Assembly: GCA_050955045.1 (NCBI GenBank)
Contig: JBPBQV010000002.1
Span: 248,001-312,000, forward strand
Direction: 5' to 3'
From: Mucilaginibacter_A sp050955045
GTDB taxonomy: Bacteria; Bacteroidota; Bacteroidia; Sphingobacteriales; Sphingobacteriaceae
DNA length: 64,000 nucleotides
The position numbers were made by a program, and so were the translations under genes. Shown in pieces: positions 25,146-34,600 of the stretch; position 1 is the first letter of the stretch; each line of letters begins with the position of its first letter. A model generated the notes under the pieces. The model was not told the origin of the DNA and ran no database searches. It saw only the letters and a list, made by a program, of their open reading frames with translations.

Positions 25146-26433
25146 TATTTTCTGGTTCCGCAGAGATTTAAGACTGCACGACAACGCCGGTTTTTACCGC
25201 GCTTTAAAAAGTGGCAAACCTGTTTTGCCGATATTTATTTTTGATACCGTAATTCTGGATAAACTGGATGATAAAGACGATTCGCGGGTAACTTTTATTT
25301 ACCAGTCGCTGGTGCTGATGGATCTGGAACTGAAGAAACTTGGTAGTTCTCTGCTCATCAAAAATACTTCACCAAAAGAAGTATTTACTGAAATTTTGAA
25401 TGAATACGAGGTTGATACTGTTTTTACCAATCAGGATTATGAGCCGTATGCCAAACAGCGCGATGCGGAAATCACCCAAGTTTTAGCTGATAAAGGAAGC
25501 AAATTTTGCACTTATAAAGACCAGGTGATTTTTGACCGGGATGAGATTTTAAAAGCAGATAAAACACCTTATACTGTTTTTACGCCTTATAAACGCAAGT
25601 GGCTGGAAAAAATGAATGATTTTTATCTGAAAGCTTATCCGGTAGAAAAATACTTGCAAAACCTGCTTAAAATCAAGTTGGATTTTCCTTCCATACAATC
25701 CATTGGTTTTGAAATCAGCACGCTGCCTATTCCAGATCAATCTTATAAAAATGTGATTGCAGATTATGCTAAAACACGCGATTTTCCTGCTTTAAACGGC
25801 ACGTCGCGTATTAGCCATCATCTGCGTTTTGGTACAATTAGTATTCGTGAATTGGCAACAGAAGCCAATGAATCCGCAGAAAAAACCTGGTTGAATGAAT
25901 TGATCTGGCGGGATTTTTATGCGATGATTTTGTGGCATTTTCCGCAAACGCCAGATCACTCTTACAAACCGGCTTTTGATAAAATTGAATGGCGCAATAA
26001 TGAGCAGGAGTTTCAGGCGTGGTGCAAAGGTGAAACCGGTTATCCACTGGTGGATGCCGGTATGCGACAATTAAATACCATTGGCTGGATGCACAACCGT
26101 TTAAGAATGGTAACGGCCAGTTTTTTATCTAAAGATTTGTTGATTGACTGGCGCTGGGGCGAACACTACTTTTCGCGCAAATTGCTGGATTATGACATGA
26201 GCAGCAATGTGGGCGGCTGGCAATGGTCAGCAGGTTCTGGTACGGATGCAGCTCCGTTTTTTCGAATATTTAGTCCGGCTGCACAAACCAAACGATTCGA
26301 TGGTCAACTGGAATATATCAAAAAATGGGTGCCTGAATATCTTGATCCAATAAAATATCCTGCACCCATTGTAGATCATCAGGAAGCAAGAGCAAGATGT
26401 TTGGCAGCTTTTAAAAAAGCACTAAACAGTTAA
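25123..26433 (+). CDS. Deoxyribodipyrimidine photolyase (cryptochrome/photolyase family)
   Basis: 436 residues. INIFWFRRDLRLHDNAGF opens the N-terminal alpha/beta domain. The C-terminal FAD-binding half has ELIWRDFYAMILWHFP, GYPLVDAGMRQLNTIGWMHNRLRM and WQWSAGSGTDAAPFFRIFSP, the diagnostic motifs of class I photolyases. It repairs cyclobutane pyrimidine dimers using blue light and FADH-. The length is slightly short but normal for Bacteroidota. Two dispersed-motif copies (25416-25426, 25572-25582) encode Thr-Val-Phe-Thr in the linker region. It is translationally coupled to the upstream gene. Confidence 0.92.
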   Translation: MHEKQSINIFWFRRDLRLHDNAGFYRALKSGKPVLPIFIFDTVILDKLDDKDDSRVTFIYQSLVLMDLELKKLGSSLLIKNTSPKEVFTEILNEYEVDTVFTNQDYEPYAKQRDAEITQVLADKGSKFCTYKDQVIFDRDEILKADKTPYTVFTPYKRKWLEKMNDFYLKAYPVEKYLQNLLKIKLDFPSIQSIGFEISTLPIPDQSYKNVIADYAKTRDFPALNGTSRISHHLRFGTISIRELATEANESAEKTWLNELIWRDFYAMILWHFPQTPDHSYKPAFDKIEWRNNEQEFQAWCKGETGYPLVDAGMRQLNTIGWMHNRLRMVTASFLSKDLLIDWRWGEHYFSRKLLDYDMSSNVGGWQWSAGSGTDAAPFFRIFSPAAQTKRFDGQLEYIKKWVPEYLDPIKYPAPIVDHQEARARCLAAFKKALNS

Positions 26434-26442
26434 TATTTTTAA

Positions 26443-26453
26443 TGCTTCTTTTA
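26443..26453 (+). repeat. Dispersed motif in the photolyase/FKBP convergent junction
   Basis: TGCTTCTTTTA followed by CCGGATAAAA is essentially the whole of this 30-base convergent gap. No other terminator is possible here, which argues that the motif itself has a role at 3' ends. Confidence 0.6.
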
Positions 26454-26463
26454 CCGGATAAAA

Positions 26464-27423
26464 TTAATTGGTAACCGCAGTTACGTTAACATCATAATCT
26501 AAAATAGAATTTGGCGGCGTTTTGTAAGTACCATCGGTAGAGGTTGCAGATTCTGCTAATGCGCCATAAGCATAACCGGAAGGGATTAGCAAACGGATTT
26601 TACCACCGGAGTTGATATGGGTTAAACCTTCCTGCCAGCCTGAAATGTAAGTAGTTAACAATGCTGCATCCAGGCTTTTAGTTTCTATTGCGGTTTGACT
26701 GAGCAACAAGCGTTTGGTGTAAGTTATGGTAACGGTTGATGAACTGTAAATCTGATCAACTCCTGAACCAGCATCAACAATTTTATAATACAAACCTGTC
26801 GGGCTTTTTACAAAACCGGTCAGGTTGTTTTTTTTGATGTAGTTTCTGATTTGAACTGTATCATACGCCACTTGGCTATTAACGTTGTAAAGATAAACAG
26901 TGTAATCCAATGATTCATTTCCTCCAAACTTGATCAAACCATCTGGACTTGTAAACCCACTTACGCCATAAGCCTGTTTAGAAGGAATAATTAAACGGAT
27001 TACACCATTGCGCTTTTGAAGATATTTCTTAATTCCAAATTGTAAACCAACAGGTAAATTAAAAGCTCCAGTAACAACCGCTGCTGAGGAACTGCTATAA
27101 TATGGATATCCAAAAGTATTTATTCCAACATAATTTGTTACACGGTTTAAAAGCGTATCGGTAGAAATAAATTTTCCATCAAGCGTTTTTATAGTGTAAG
27201 AATAGAAAACACGATCAGAATCTACTAAAGCGTTTCCAACAGTTCCTGGTGTTAGTACTTGATAATAAATTCCGCTGTCGCCAGCAGTCATGGTTAGCTT
27301 ATTTGCCGAAATATAGTTTTGGATAGTATTGGCATCGTACGTTGTAATATTTTCATAATCCTTTTTGCAGGAAAACATCGCTAAAACAAGTACAGTTAAA
27401 AAGGCGAAAGCAAATTGCTTCAT
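26464..27423 (-). CDS. Lipoprotein with two FKBP-type peptidyl-prolyl isomerase domains
   Basis: 319 residues. The lipobox ends at Cys19 (VLAMFSCKKD), so it is membrane anchored. Two FKBP-like units follow (about 40-180 and 185-319). Each has a GIYYQV or GLYYKIVD strand and a terminal LRLIIPSKQAYG or IRLLIPSGYAYG motif typical of FKBPs. Some active-site aromatics look altered, so one or both domains may act as chaperone rather than isomerase. It lies 16 bases downstream of a second FKBP gene, in an operon for folding of periplasmic or outer-membrane proteins. Confidence 0.82.
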   Translation of the reverse strand: MKQFAFAFLTVLVLAMFSCKKDYENITTYDANTIQNYISANKLTMTAGDSGIYYQVLTPGTVGNALVDSDRVFYSYTIKTLDGKFISTDTLLNRVTNYVGINTFGYPYYSSSSAAVVTGAFNLPVGLQFGIKKYLQKRNGVIRLIIPSKQAYGVSGFTSPDGLIKFGGNESLDYTVYLYNVNSQVAYDTVQIRNYIKKNNLTGFVKSPTGLYYKIVDAGSGVDQIYSSSTVTITYTKRLLLSQTAIETKSLDAALLTTYISGWQEGLTHINSGGKIRLLIPSGYAYGALAESATSTDGTYKTPPNSILDYDVNVTAVTN

Positions 27424-27439
27424 TATAAATTATTTAATT

Positions 27440-27925
27440 TTAATTGGTAATGTTATATAATCGAATATCGAAATCTAAACACGAATTGGCAGGAATACTG
27501 TCCTGCGCCCTTGCATACGGGCCGTAAGCATAACGTGATGGTACAAAAAGCCGTATCCTGCCGTTCTTTTTTATCAACGGTATGCCAACTTGCCAGCCTC
27601 TAATCACATTTCCTAAAGTAAAAGACGGATGATAATCGTTCGTTTTACTTACCGTATCACCCGCCAGTATTTTCGCCGTGAAACCTACGGTTATTAAGGT
27701 TGATTGTGTATAAAGACTGGTTACATTCCCGGAATCCAGAATCTGGTAATAAACACCAATCGTATCGCTTACTTTTTTTATCGGGATATTATTGGCAATT
27801 AAATATGCACGAATTTTATCACTGTCAATTCCTATCTGTGCTAAATAAGCCGAATTATCTGTTGCCGCTTTTTTACATGCCGACAAGGCAAGCATCAACG
27901 CGAAAACAAAAAACAACCTTTTCAT
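27440..27925 (-). CDS. FKBP-type peptidyl-prolyl isomerase lipoprotein
   Basis: 161 residues. A lipobox ends at Cys17 (LALSACKK). GVYYQILDSG, VIRGWQVGIPLIKKNGRIRLFVPSRYAYG and CLDFDIRLYNI match the FKBP fold; GWQVGIPL and RYAYG are diagnostic. It should isomerise X-Pro bonds in envelope proteins. It is the first gene of a two-gene operon with the larger FKBP lipoprotein. A TAAATTTG box (27943-27950) lies 17 bases before the start and is probably the promoter. Confidence 0.87.
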   Translation of the reverse strand: MKRLFFVFALMLALSACKKAATDNSAYLAQIGIDSDKIRAYLIANNIPIKKVSDTIGVYYQILDSGNVTSLYTQSTLITVGFTAKILAGDTVSKTNDYHPSFTLGNVIRGWQVGIPLIKKNGRIRLFVPSRYAYGPYARAQDSIPANSCLDFDIRLYNITN

Positions 27926-27942
27926 GCAACATAGATAAACCG

Positions 27943-27950
27943 CAAATTTA
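27943..27950 (-). promoter_or_regulatory. -7 box TAAATTTG for the FKBP operon
   Basis: An exact TAnnTTTG match on the minus strand, 17 bases upstream of the ATG at 27925, giving a leader of about 10 bases. No -33 element is clear. Confidence 0.5.
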
Positions 27951-28011
27951 TTGTTTTAATCTTCAAAAACGGCACCTTAACATATTTTAACAGTTTATGC
28001 TTTTGGTATGA

Positions 28012-28022
28012 TGCTTCTTTTA
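28012..28022 (+). repeat. Dispersed motif upstream of the FKBP operon
   Basis: TGCTTCTTTTA followed by GCACCTAAATT. It lies in 27926-28109, which also holds the GCCGAAC hairpin. Confidence 0.5.
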
Positions 28023-28079
28023 GCACCTAAATTATTGCCATTGAAACTATTCATGACTCTTCAAAACCTTCATGATTAG

Positions 28080-28100
28080 ATGCCGAAACAAGTTCGGCAT
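28080..28100 (-). terminator. GCCGAAC-type hairpin repeat, probable ggt terminator
   Basis: ATGCCGAA (28080-28087) and TTCGGCAT (28093-28100) with an ACAAG loop, 9 bases past the ggt stop on the minus strand. The surrounding minus-strand sequence GTCATGCCGAACTTG resembles a short hairpin repeat I have seen in intergenic regions of many bacterial genomes. The terminator role is likely; the repeat-family claim is from memory. Confidence 0.6.
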
Positions 28101-28109
28101 GACAAACCT

Positions 28110-29825
28110 TTACCAGCCCAGCTTGGTATCGTCTCCGCGCGGATCGGCACCACCTTCATAATAACCCCATTTGGTTTTTAAAATTGCATCAACCCGGCCT
28201 ATCGGGCCACGCAGCGTAATTTTGTAACCTTTGCTTTCCAGTTTTTGGGTTGATGCACTGTCCAGCGCATCATTTTCTATCTGTACATCATCCGGCAGCC
28301 ACTGATGATGAAAACGTTTAGAAGTAACCGCACGCTGCATACTTTGATCAAACTCAACCACATTCAGGATCGTTTGAAAAACAGAAGTAATAATCGTAGA
28401 ACCGCCCGGCGTGCCTACAACCATAAACAGCTGGCCGTTTTTTTCTAAAATTGCTGGTGTCATGGAACTCAACATGCGTTTGCCCGGCTGGATGGAATTG
28501 GCTTTTCCGCCTACCAAACCGTACATATTTGGCGTGCCGGGTTTAGAACTAAAATCGTCCATTTCATTGTTCAGTAAAAAACCGGCGCCTTTTACCACAA
28601 TGCCTGATCCGAAAGAACCGTTTAAAGTTGTGGTGATGGAAACGGAATTTCCTTCTTTATCTACCACAACCAAATGTGTAGTCTGGTCGCTTTCGTATCC
28701 CACAAAAGAACCCGGTTGAATAGCGCTACTTGGTGTGGCCTGCGCCCAGTTAAAACTTTTCATCCGGGAATCGGTGTATTTGGGTTGAAGCAGACTATCC
28801 ACTGGAACTTTGTAAAAATCTGGATCGCCCAAGTATTTAGAACGATCTGCATAAACGCGGCGTTCTGCTTCTACCATCACTTGCACGGTAGAATCCTGGT
28901 TAAAACCCCAACGTTTCAGTGGATATTTTTCTACCGAACGCAGCAGTTGCAACAAAGCAATCCCACCGCTGGAAGGTGGCGGCATTGTGATAATTTTATA
29001 GTCTTTATAGCTACCAGTAATGGCTTTGCGCCAAACTGAATGGTAATTTTTTAAATCAGTTTTAGTCATGATACCGTTTCCACTTTGCATTTCGGCTACC
29101 AGTTGCTCGGCTACTTTTCCTTCATAAAAACCGGCGCGGCCTTTATCACGAATCATTTCTAATGTTGCACCTAAATCTGCCAAAACCATTACATCACCGG
29201 CTTTCCAGCCACCTTCTTTTAAATAATAATTTTTACCGGGATTGAGTTTCCGAAAATTATCCTGCATGGTGTTTAGGTTTGATGCTAATTTCTCCGTCAG
29301 TACAAACCCGTTTTTTGCCAGATTAATAGCTGGCTGAACCAGTTCAGCCCATTTTAATTTTCCATATTTGCGGTGTGCTTCTGCCATTCCATCCACAGAT
29401 CCCGGCACACCGGAAGCCTGATGCGTATGCAAGCTTTTATCTGCAACTACATTTCCTGCAGAATCTAAATACATATTGGCACTTGCTGCTGCCGGTGCTT
29501 TTTCGCGATAATCCAGCGTATTCGTTTCGCCTTTTCCCGAACGGTAAACCATAAATCCGCCACCACCGATATTACCAGCGGTTGGATGCGTAACAGCCAG
29601 CGCAAACTGCACGGCAATAGCTGCATCCACGGCGTTGCCACCTTTTTTTAAAACTTCCAAACCGGCTTTGGCAGCTTCCGGATATGCACAAACAACCATC
29701 CCGTTTCGGTATTCCTGTCCATTATTTTTACCCAGCTGGCCTTTTACACAACCCGCAGATAAAAAAACAACTGCATTTATAACCAGAAACAGCCTGATGC
29801 TTCTTTTAGCCGGTAATTTATTCAT
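28110..29825 (-). CDS. ggt: Gamma-glutamyltransferase, lipoprotein form
   Basis: 571 residues. The N-terminus ends in a lipobox with Cys26 (FLSAGCVKG), so the enzyme is anchored at the envelope. GGNAVDAAIAVQFALAVTHPTAGNIGGGGFMVYR is the large-subunit glycine motif. QTTHLVVVD contains the processing site, so Thr382 becomes the N-terminal nucleophile of the small subunit after self-cleavage. GFLLNNEMDDFSS follows as in the family. It cleaves glutathione and other gamma-glutamyl compounds. A dispersed-motif copy lies in the signal-peptide region (29798-29808). Confidence 0.93.
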   Translation of the reverse strand: MNKLPAKRSIRLFLVINAVVFLSAGCVKGQLGKNNGQEYRNGMVVCAYPEAAKAGLEVLKKGGNAVDAAIAVQFALAVTHPTAGNIGGGGFMVYRSGKGETNTLDYREKAPAAASANMYLDSAGNVVADKSLHTHQASGVPGSVDGMAEAHRKYGKLKWAELVQPAINLAKNGFVLTEKLASNLNTMQDNFRKLNPGKNYYLKEGGWKAGDVMVLADLGATLEMIRDKGRAGFYEGKVAEQLVAEMQSGNGIMTKTDLKNYHSVWRKAITGSYKDYKIITMPPPSSGGIALLQLLRSVEKYPLKRWGFNQDSTVQVMVEAERRVYADRSKYLGDPDFYKVPVDSLLQPKYTDSRMKSFNWAQATPSSAIQPGSFVGYESDQTTHLVVVDKEGNSVSITTTLNGSFGSGIVVKGAGFLLNNEMDDFSSKPGTPNMYGLVGGKANSIQPGKRMLSSMTPAILEKNGQLFMVVGTPGGSTIITSVFQTILNVVEFDQSMQRAVTSKRFHHQWLPDDVQIENDALDSASTQKLESKGYKITLRGPIGRVDAILKTKWGYYEGGADPRGDDTKLGW

Positions 29826-29995
29826 GATAACAGATATTTTATTTTTGCTAAAATATTATATTTCCTGCATAACCAGTGGCAATTAACAGGTTATACAACT
29901 TTTTAGCTTTAATTATTTTGGCAGATAATGGATAGATGTTACTAAAATTTTCATTTTTGCACAAGTTGTATTGTACAACCGCTAAATTAATTTGC

Positions 29996-30490
29996 ATGAA
30001 AAAAACATTTTATAACCTGATTTTCTTAACTATTGTTATTTGCTGCGGAAAAGCTGCCGATGCGCAAAGTTATCAAACAGCTGCCGGCTTGCGTTTTAGT
30101 TACGAAAGCGGCGTATCAGTTAAATATTTCACCAGCCCGAATATAGCGTTGGAAGGTGTTTTGGGTTTTCGGGAAAAAGGCGCAGTAGTTACCGGTTTAT
30201 TTGAGATACATCAATCGGCTTTTAACGTTGCCGAACTTAAATTTTATTATGGCGTAGGCGCACATATCGGCGGCGTGGGCAAAGGCGGTTACCGGGTTTA
30301 CCGGGGCGATTACCGGGTTTATACCAACTCTTCCATATTGTTTGGTGCAGATGCCGTTATTGGTTTTGAATATCTGATACCAAGTTCGCCAATTGCAGTA
30401 AGCTTAGATTTGGATCCAAGAATAGAATTATTTAGAGGACCAATTTTTAACCTGACTCCAAGTTTGGGTGTTAAATATGCTTTTAAATAA
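29996..30490 (+). CDS. Small outer-membrane beta-barrel-like protein
   Basis: 164 residues from the ATG at 29996; upstream in-frame codons read as promoter sequence. The signal peptide ends near residue 24 (ICCGKAADAQ). The mature part alternates hydrophobic and polar residues: TAAGLRFSYESGVSVKYF, NIALEGVLGF, VTGLFEIHQ, LKFYYGVGAHIGG, then LTPSLGVKYAFK. This resembles small eight-stranded barrels of Bacteroidota and ends in a C-terminal Phe-Lys. A near-consensus TTAATTTG box ends one base before the ATG, suggesting a very short leader. No specific function is seen. Confidence 0.7.
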   Translation: MKKTFYNLIFLTIVICCGKAADAQSYQTAAGLRFSYESGVSVKYFTSPNIALEGVLGFREKGAVVTGLFEIHQSAFNVAELKFYYGVGAHIGGVGKGGYRVYRGDYRVYTNSSILFGADAVIGFEYLIPSSPIAVSLDLDPRIELFRGPIFNLTPSLGVKYAFK

Positions 30491-30503
30491 AGATTTTGGG
30501 TTG

Positions 30504-30544
30504 ATAAAAGAAGCATAGATGTTTAACATCTGTGCTTCTTTTAT
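30504..30544. terminator. Convergent terminator built from two dispersed-motif copies
   Basis: ATAAAAGAAGCA (30504-30515) and TGCTTCTTTTAT (30533-30544) are exact reverse complements, extended by AGATG/CATCT with one T/G position and a TTTAA loop. The hairpin serves both the barrel gene (stop 30490) and the ABC gene (stop 30562). Confidence 0.85.
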
Positions 30545-30561
30545 GAGGTAAATTTTTGTAT

Positions 30562-31245
30562 CTACTTATACCAGTTAGGAATTTTAGATGTACTTGTTAA
30601 ATATCCAAACTCAATAAGATCTGCAAATTCTTTAATCTTTCTAATATTTCCATTGCTCATTAAAAAAACTGATGATGAAATATCTAATACATTCTCATAA
30701 GCATGATCAGTTATTATAAAGCCTTTGTTTTTAGATTGTTCTTTAATATGGTTTTTAATAACATCAATATACAAAGGAGCAATTCCATTAAAAGGTTCAT
30801 CCAGCAATAAATATTTTGTATCAGAATAAACCATTAATAAAATCTCTACAAATCTTCTTTCACCTCCGGATAACTGTTTGGTTTTATGATTTAATAAAGG
30901 TGAAATAAAATCATCTTTCATTAATAAATCAACATTAGACTTATTGCAGAAACAAGAAATTAAGTTTTTTATTTTGATATGGCTTGGCAAATAATTATTC
31001 TGTGGTAGATAATTAATCAAATCTCTGCTATCAAATAAATTATTTATTTTTCTGCTATCAACAGTTACAAACTTTTGATCGGCAGAGATCGATCCAAAAA
31101 TAATTTTTAGCAACGAAGACTTTCCTGATCCGTTTCTTCCTAACAGACCAACAATTTGTTCTTGTTGGCAAGTAATAAAAATATCGTTAAGAACTTGCTT
31201 TATTCCAAATTGTTTCCTGATACTATCTGCATATAAACCTATCAT
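30562..31245 (-). CDS. ABC transporter ATP-binding protein
   Basis: 227 residues with a complete ATPase: Walker A GRNGSGKS at 36-43, Q-loop near 82, signature LSGGE at 125-129, Walker B YLLLDE ending at Asp149-Glu150, and switch His181. It would power export or import with a membrane partner. The next gene overlaps by four bases (ATGA) and encodes a small membrane protein, the only candidate partner. Base composition is visibly more A+T-rich than neighbours, suggesting transfer. The substrate is unknown; small two-component ABC systems often export peptides. Confidence 0.87.
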   Translation of the reverse strand: MIGLYADSIRKQFGIKQVLNDIFITCQQEQIVGLLGRNGSGKSSLLKIIFGSISADQKFVTVDSRKINNLFDSRDLINYLPQNNYLPSHIKIKNLISCFCNKSNVDLLMKDDFISPLLNHKTKQLSGGERRFVEILLMVYSDTKYLLLDEPFNGIAPLYIDVIKNHIKEQSKNKGFIITDHAYENVLDISSSVFLMSNGNIRKIKEFADLIEFGYLTSTSKIPNWYK

Positions 31246-31526
31246 AATAACATTAATATTACACCACTAATTATGCTGATTACAATTGTAATTAACCATA
31301 AATTCAATCTGCTTAAACCTAAGTTGTAATAAAAATAATACTCGTTAGGATTATTTACTTCATATATAAAGAAATGAATAGTTGGTGTAAAAAAAATGAA
31401 TGAAATTCCGATGCCTATAAAAAAATCAGGAAGTTTCATTATTAGTAATGATAGTAATATTGAAAGAACGAGAGATGGGATTATGAGTTTTTGATAAAAA
31501 AACCATAGTCCTTTTAATATACGCAT
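31242..31526 (-). CDS. Small membrane protein, partner of the ABC ATPase
   Basis: 94 residues from the ATG at 31524-31526; an upstream in-frame extension is less likely. Three membrane segments are visible: IIPSLVLSILLSLLIM, FFIGIGISFIFFTPTIHFFIY and LWLITIVISIISGVILMLL, separated by NNPNEYYFYYN. It is much shorter than normal ABC permeases, and I recognise no family. It begins the two-gene unit and overlaps the ATPase start by four bases, so the proteins are made together. The sequence is A+T-rich like the ATPase gene. Confidence 0.7.
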   Translation of the reverse strand: MRILKGLWFFYQKLIIPSLVLSILLSLLIMKLPDFFIGIGISFIFFTPTIHFFIYEVNNPNEYYFYYNLGLSRLNLWLITIVISIISGVILMLL

Positions 31527-31616
31527 TCTAAATATTTTATAGTAATTACAAGTAGCTGATCGGGGGTTTGTAAACACAATCTTTTAAGCCAAGTATCTGC
31601 GATCTTAATTTATATA

Positions 31617-31658
31617 GATAAAAGAAGCATTGTGAAACAGTATCATACTTCTTTTATC
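31617..31658. repeat. Inverted dispersed-motif pair between the ABC cassette and the subtilase
   Basis: GATAAAAGAAGCAT (31617-31630) faces ATACTTCTTTTATC (31645-31658) across 14 bases, with one mismatch. It lies past the stop of the subtilase and upstream of the ABC cassette. Together with the hairpin at 30504-30544 it brackets that A+T-rich pair. Confidence 0.7.
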
Positions 31659-31673
31659 ACCTAAAAAACCCAA

Positions 31674-34600
31674 TCAACCTTTATTGACTACAAACTTTTT
31701 ACTGTAGTTTTTTGATCCAACTCTAATTCGTACAATATAATTTCCATCAGCCATATTGCTGGTATTGATGGTAGAATTATATTTACCAAACAGCGTAATT
31801 GCACTGGTATTCTGGTACACCTGCTGCCCAACGCTATTCCAAACGGAAAGCTGTAAATTGCCTTGCTCATACAGTTCAAAACTCAAATTTAAAACGTTGT
31901 TGGTTGGAACCGGATAGATAATCAGGCTGATATCCGTTAACGGACTTTCGCCAGCGGGCAGCGTAAAATTAAAATCTGCGGATGGAGAAATACAGCCTGC
32001 CGCCGTAGTTACATCAACCCGATACGTGCCGGAAACTTTTGGCTGATATGTTTGGCTGGTAGCACCTTGAATCAGCACATTATTTAAATACCATTGATTG
32101 CCGTTGCTAAAATTAGATGTCAGGTTTACGCCGTTTTGCGTAATGGTTGGCTTAGTAACCGGTACAGCTACACGCGCCGCAGTTGCACAACCTGCACTTT
32201 TTACAGTCAGATCATAAAAGTAATAGTAATAAGCCAGCGGTGTGGTAGCTGCATTGGTTCCGGTGATAGAGAAAAAATTACCAATGGTAAACGGATAACC
32301 AATTACGCCGCCGTTGTTGCGGTAAATGGTCGCATTATCGGCATAACTGATGTTAATTTGATAAGTTCCGGCGGCAGGCAACAGTAAATTTAACTGATAA
32401 ACTTTACCTGCATCTGTTGCATCATCTGTTTGTGCGCCTGTTTGCGGATTGCTTTTGGTAGCTGCTACTTTTAACGTAACGCTGGATACCGTTTGTCCGG
32501 CTGCATTGGTAGCTGTAAAAGTAATCGTTCCCGGATAACCGATATACAGACGTGCGCTCTGCAAAATCACCGGAATAGCCGTATTTACCACCATACCAGG
32601 ACCGAACTGGTTGTATCCTCCGGTAGAAAAAACATTTTTTGTAGCTGGCCCAACTTTAGCCGTTAAATCATTTAAACCGGCATAAAAAGTATTATTTGTG
32701 GGAGTTTGTGTGGTATTGATAGAATTTCCATTGGCAAAAGGCAAAGCGTCTGTTGCATTGGCATACCAAAATAAAGTTCCGTCACCGGCTCCAGTCAGTA
32801 AATAAGAATTAGTATTGCTGCAATTTACAGCCAGCAAATTGCTTAAAATCAGTGCCGGACTAATGGTTATAGTTGCAGAAGATTGATTGTTGCTGTTCTG
32901 CGTATCGCCGGATAAATTAGTAGTCGCCGCAATTTGATCAACTGTACCGGCCACCGCATTAAAAGTAGTATTTAACGTAAAATCCTGCTCCTGCGCTGGC
33001 GTTATGATGCCGGTAAAAATCTCATTAATAGTAGTAGTTATGCCTGCGTTGACCACGGTTACCGTAACCGGAACATTGCTGATTGCGGCACTGCCATAAT
33101 TATGCAGCCTGATGGTAATTTGTTGCGTAGTGTTGCCGCAAGTTCCTGTTGTTGTCGGAGTTACAACACTTGTTACACCGGCATCTTTAGTACTTCTTAC
33201 AAAATTAACGCGATAATCCTGGGTTTCGCCTTTGGCATAAGTTCCGCAGGCCGTTACTGCATTCGGATCAGAAGTTTCCATTGCTACAATTCGCATCAAA
33301 CTGTAAGTATCAGCCAGTACGGTTACAGGCACCAAAATATTAGCGGTAAAAGAAGCATTGCCGTTAATTACAGTTGATGTTGCAGCCAACTCGCCCGCAT
33401 CGTCAAAATCTCCGTCTCCGTTATAATCAATAAAAACCTTGGCTATTTTGTTGAAGTTACCACCACAAGTACCCAGAGTTACATTAAGCGGATAAGTGAT
33501 ACCTTGCTCTAAAGTCGCCGTTAAATTGGTGTTATCAGTATAAGAAGTGCAACCTGCAGCAGCTGTATAATTTATGTTGGAGAACTGTACCTGGTTAATT
33601 TTAGAATCAGCTGTGGAAGTTGCTGCCGAAGTACAATATGCTTTGCCACCAGAACCGGTTACAATCAGCGAATAAGTTTGCGGACCAGTTGTTAAGGTAT
33701 TTTTATGATTTACGGTGATGGTATAACTTTTTCCGGGAACGGCATTGGCCACATAAACCTGCTCCACATTATCGCGGATATTATCTCCGGAAGTAGCAGC
33801 AGTTGCCGGGTTTGCCGGATCTAAAATCCAAGGTCTGAAAACAGTAGTTCCCTGATTAACGCGGATATCCAGATCGTTCACCAGTTTTATCGTCGTGTTG
33901 TCCACTACGCCTGCCGCACTTGGCGTTGCTGCCGGATCTGTCCAGGAAATAGTAGCCACCAGCGGTCCGCTACCAGAAGCTACCACATTAAAAGTTTGCG
34001 TTTGTCCTTGTGCCAAACTGTTCTCGCTGATGATGCTTTTTACGCCGTTATCTGTAATAGCCTGTGCTGCTTTGGCCATATTCAGCAAGCCCCAGCCGTA
34101 GATATAATCCGGACCGATATTTCCGGCATCAAAAGCAGTATGGCAAACCAAACCTTTTAAAGTTGCGGCACGCATAAAATTACCAGCATTTTTTTGCGAA
34201 TAATATTCCTGCAATAAAAAAACAGAGCCGCTTACATTTGGTGAAGCCATAGAAGTACCAGACATGGCTACATAAGCATCTGCCGCCGCAGTTCCGGTAG
34301 AAATTACGTTTACGCCATCACCACAAATATCCGGTTTGATCCGGCCATCATCCGTTGGCCCCCAACTGCTGAAACTGGCAATAGATATATTGGAAGAAGT
34401 AGCAGGCCCAAAAGGCAACGGATTTACGGCACCAACAGACAGTACATTTTTGGCTATTGCTGGCGCAGTAATCACATCATAACCATCATTACTGCTGATG
34501 GTAGCTGGCCTTGCTCCTTTGCTAATGATGGTAGAAGAAGTACGGCTTTGATAACCATAATAAGTTTCGCCAACGGCAGGCCCAGTTTCGCCATGGCTAT

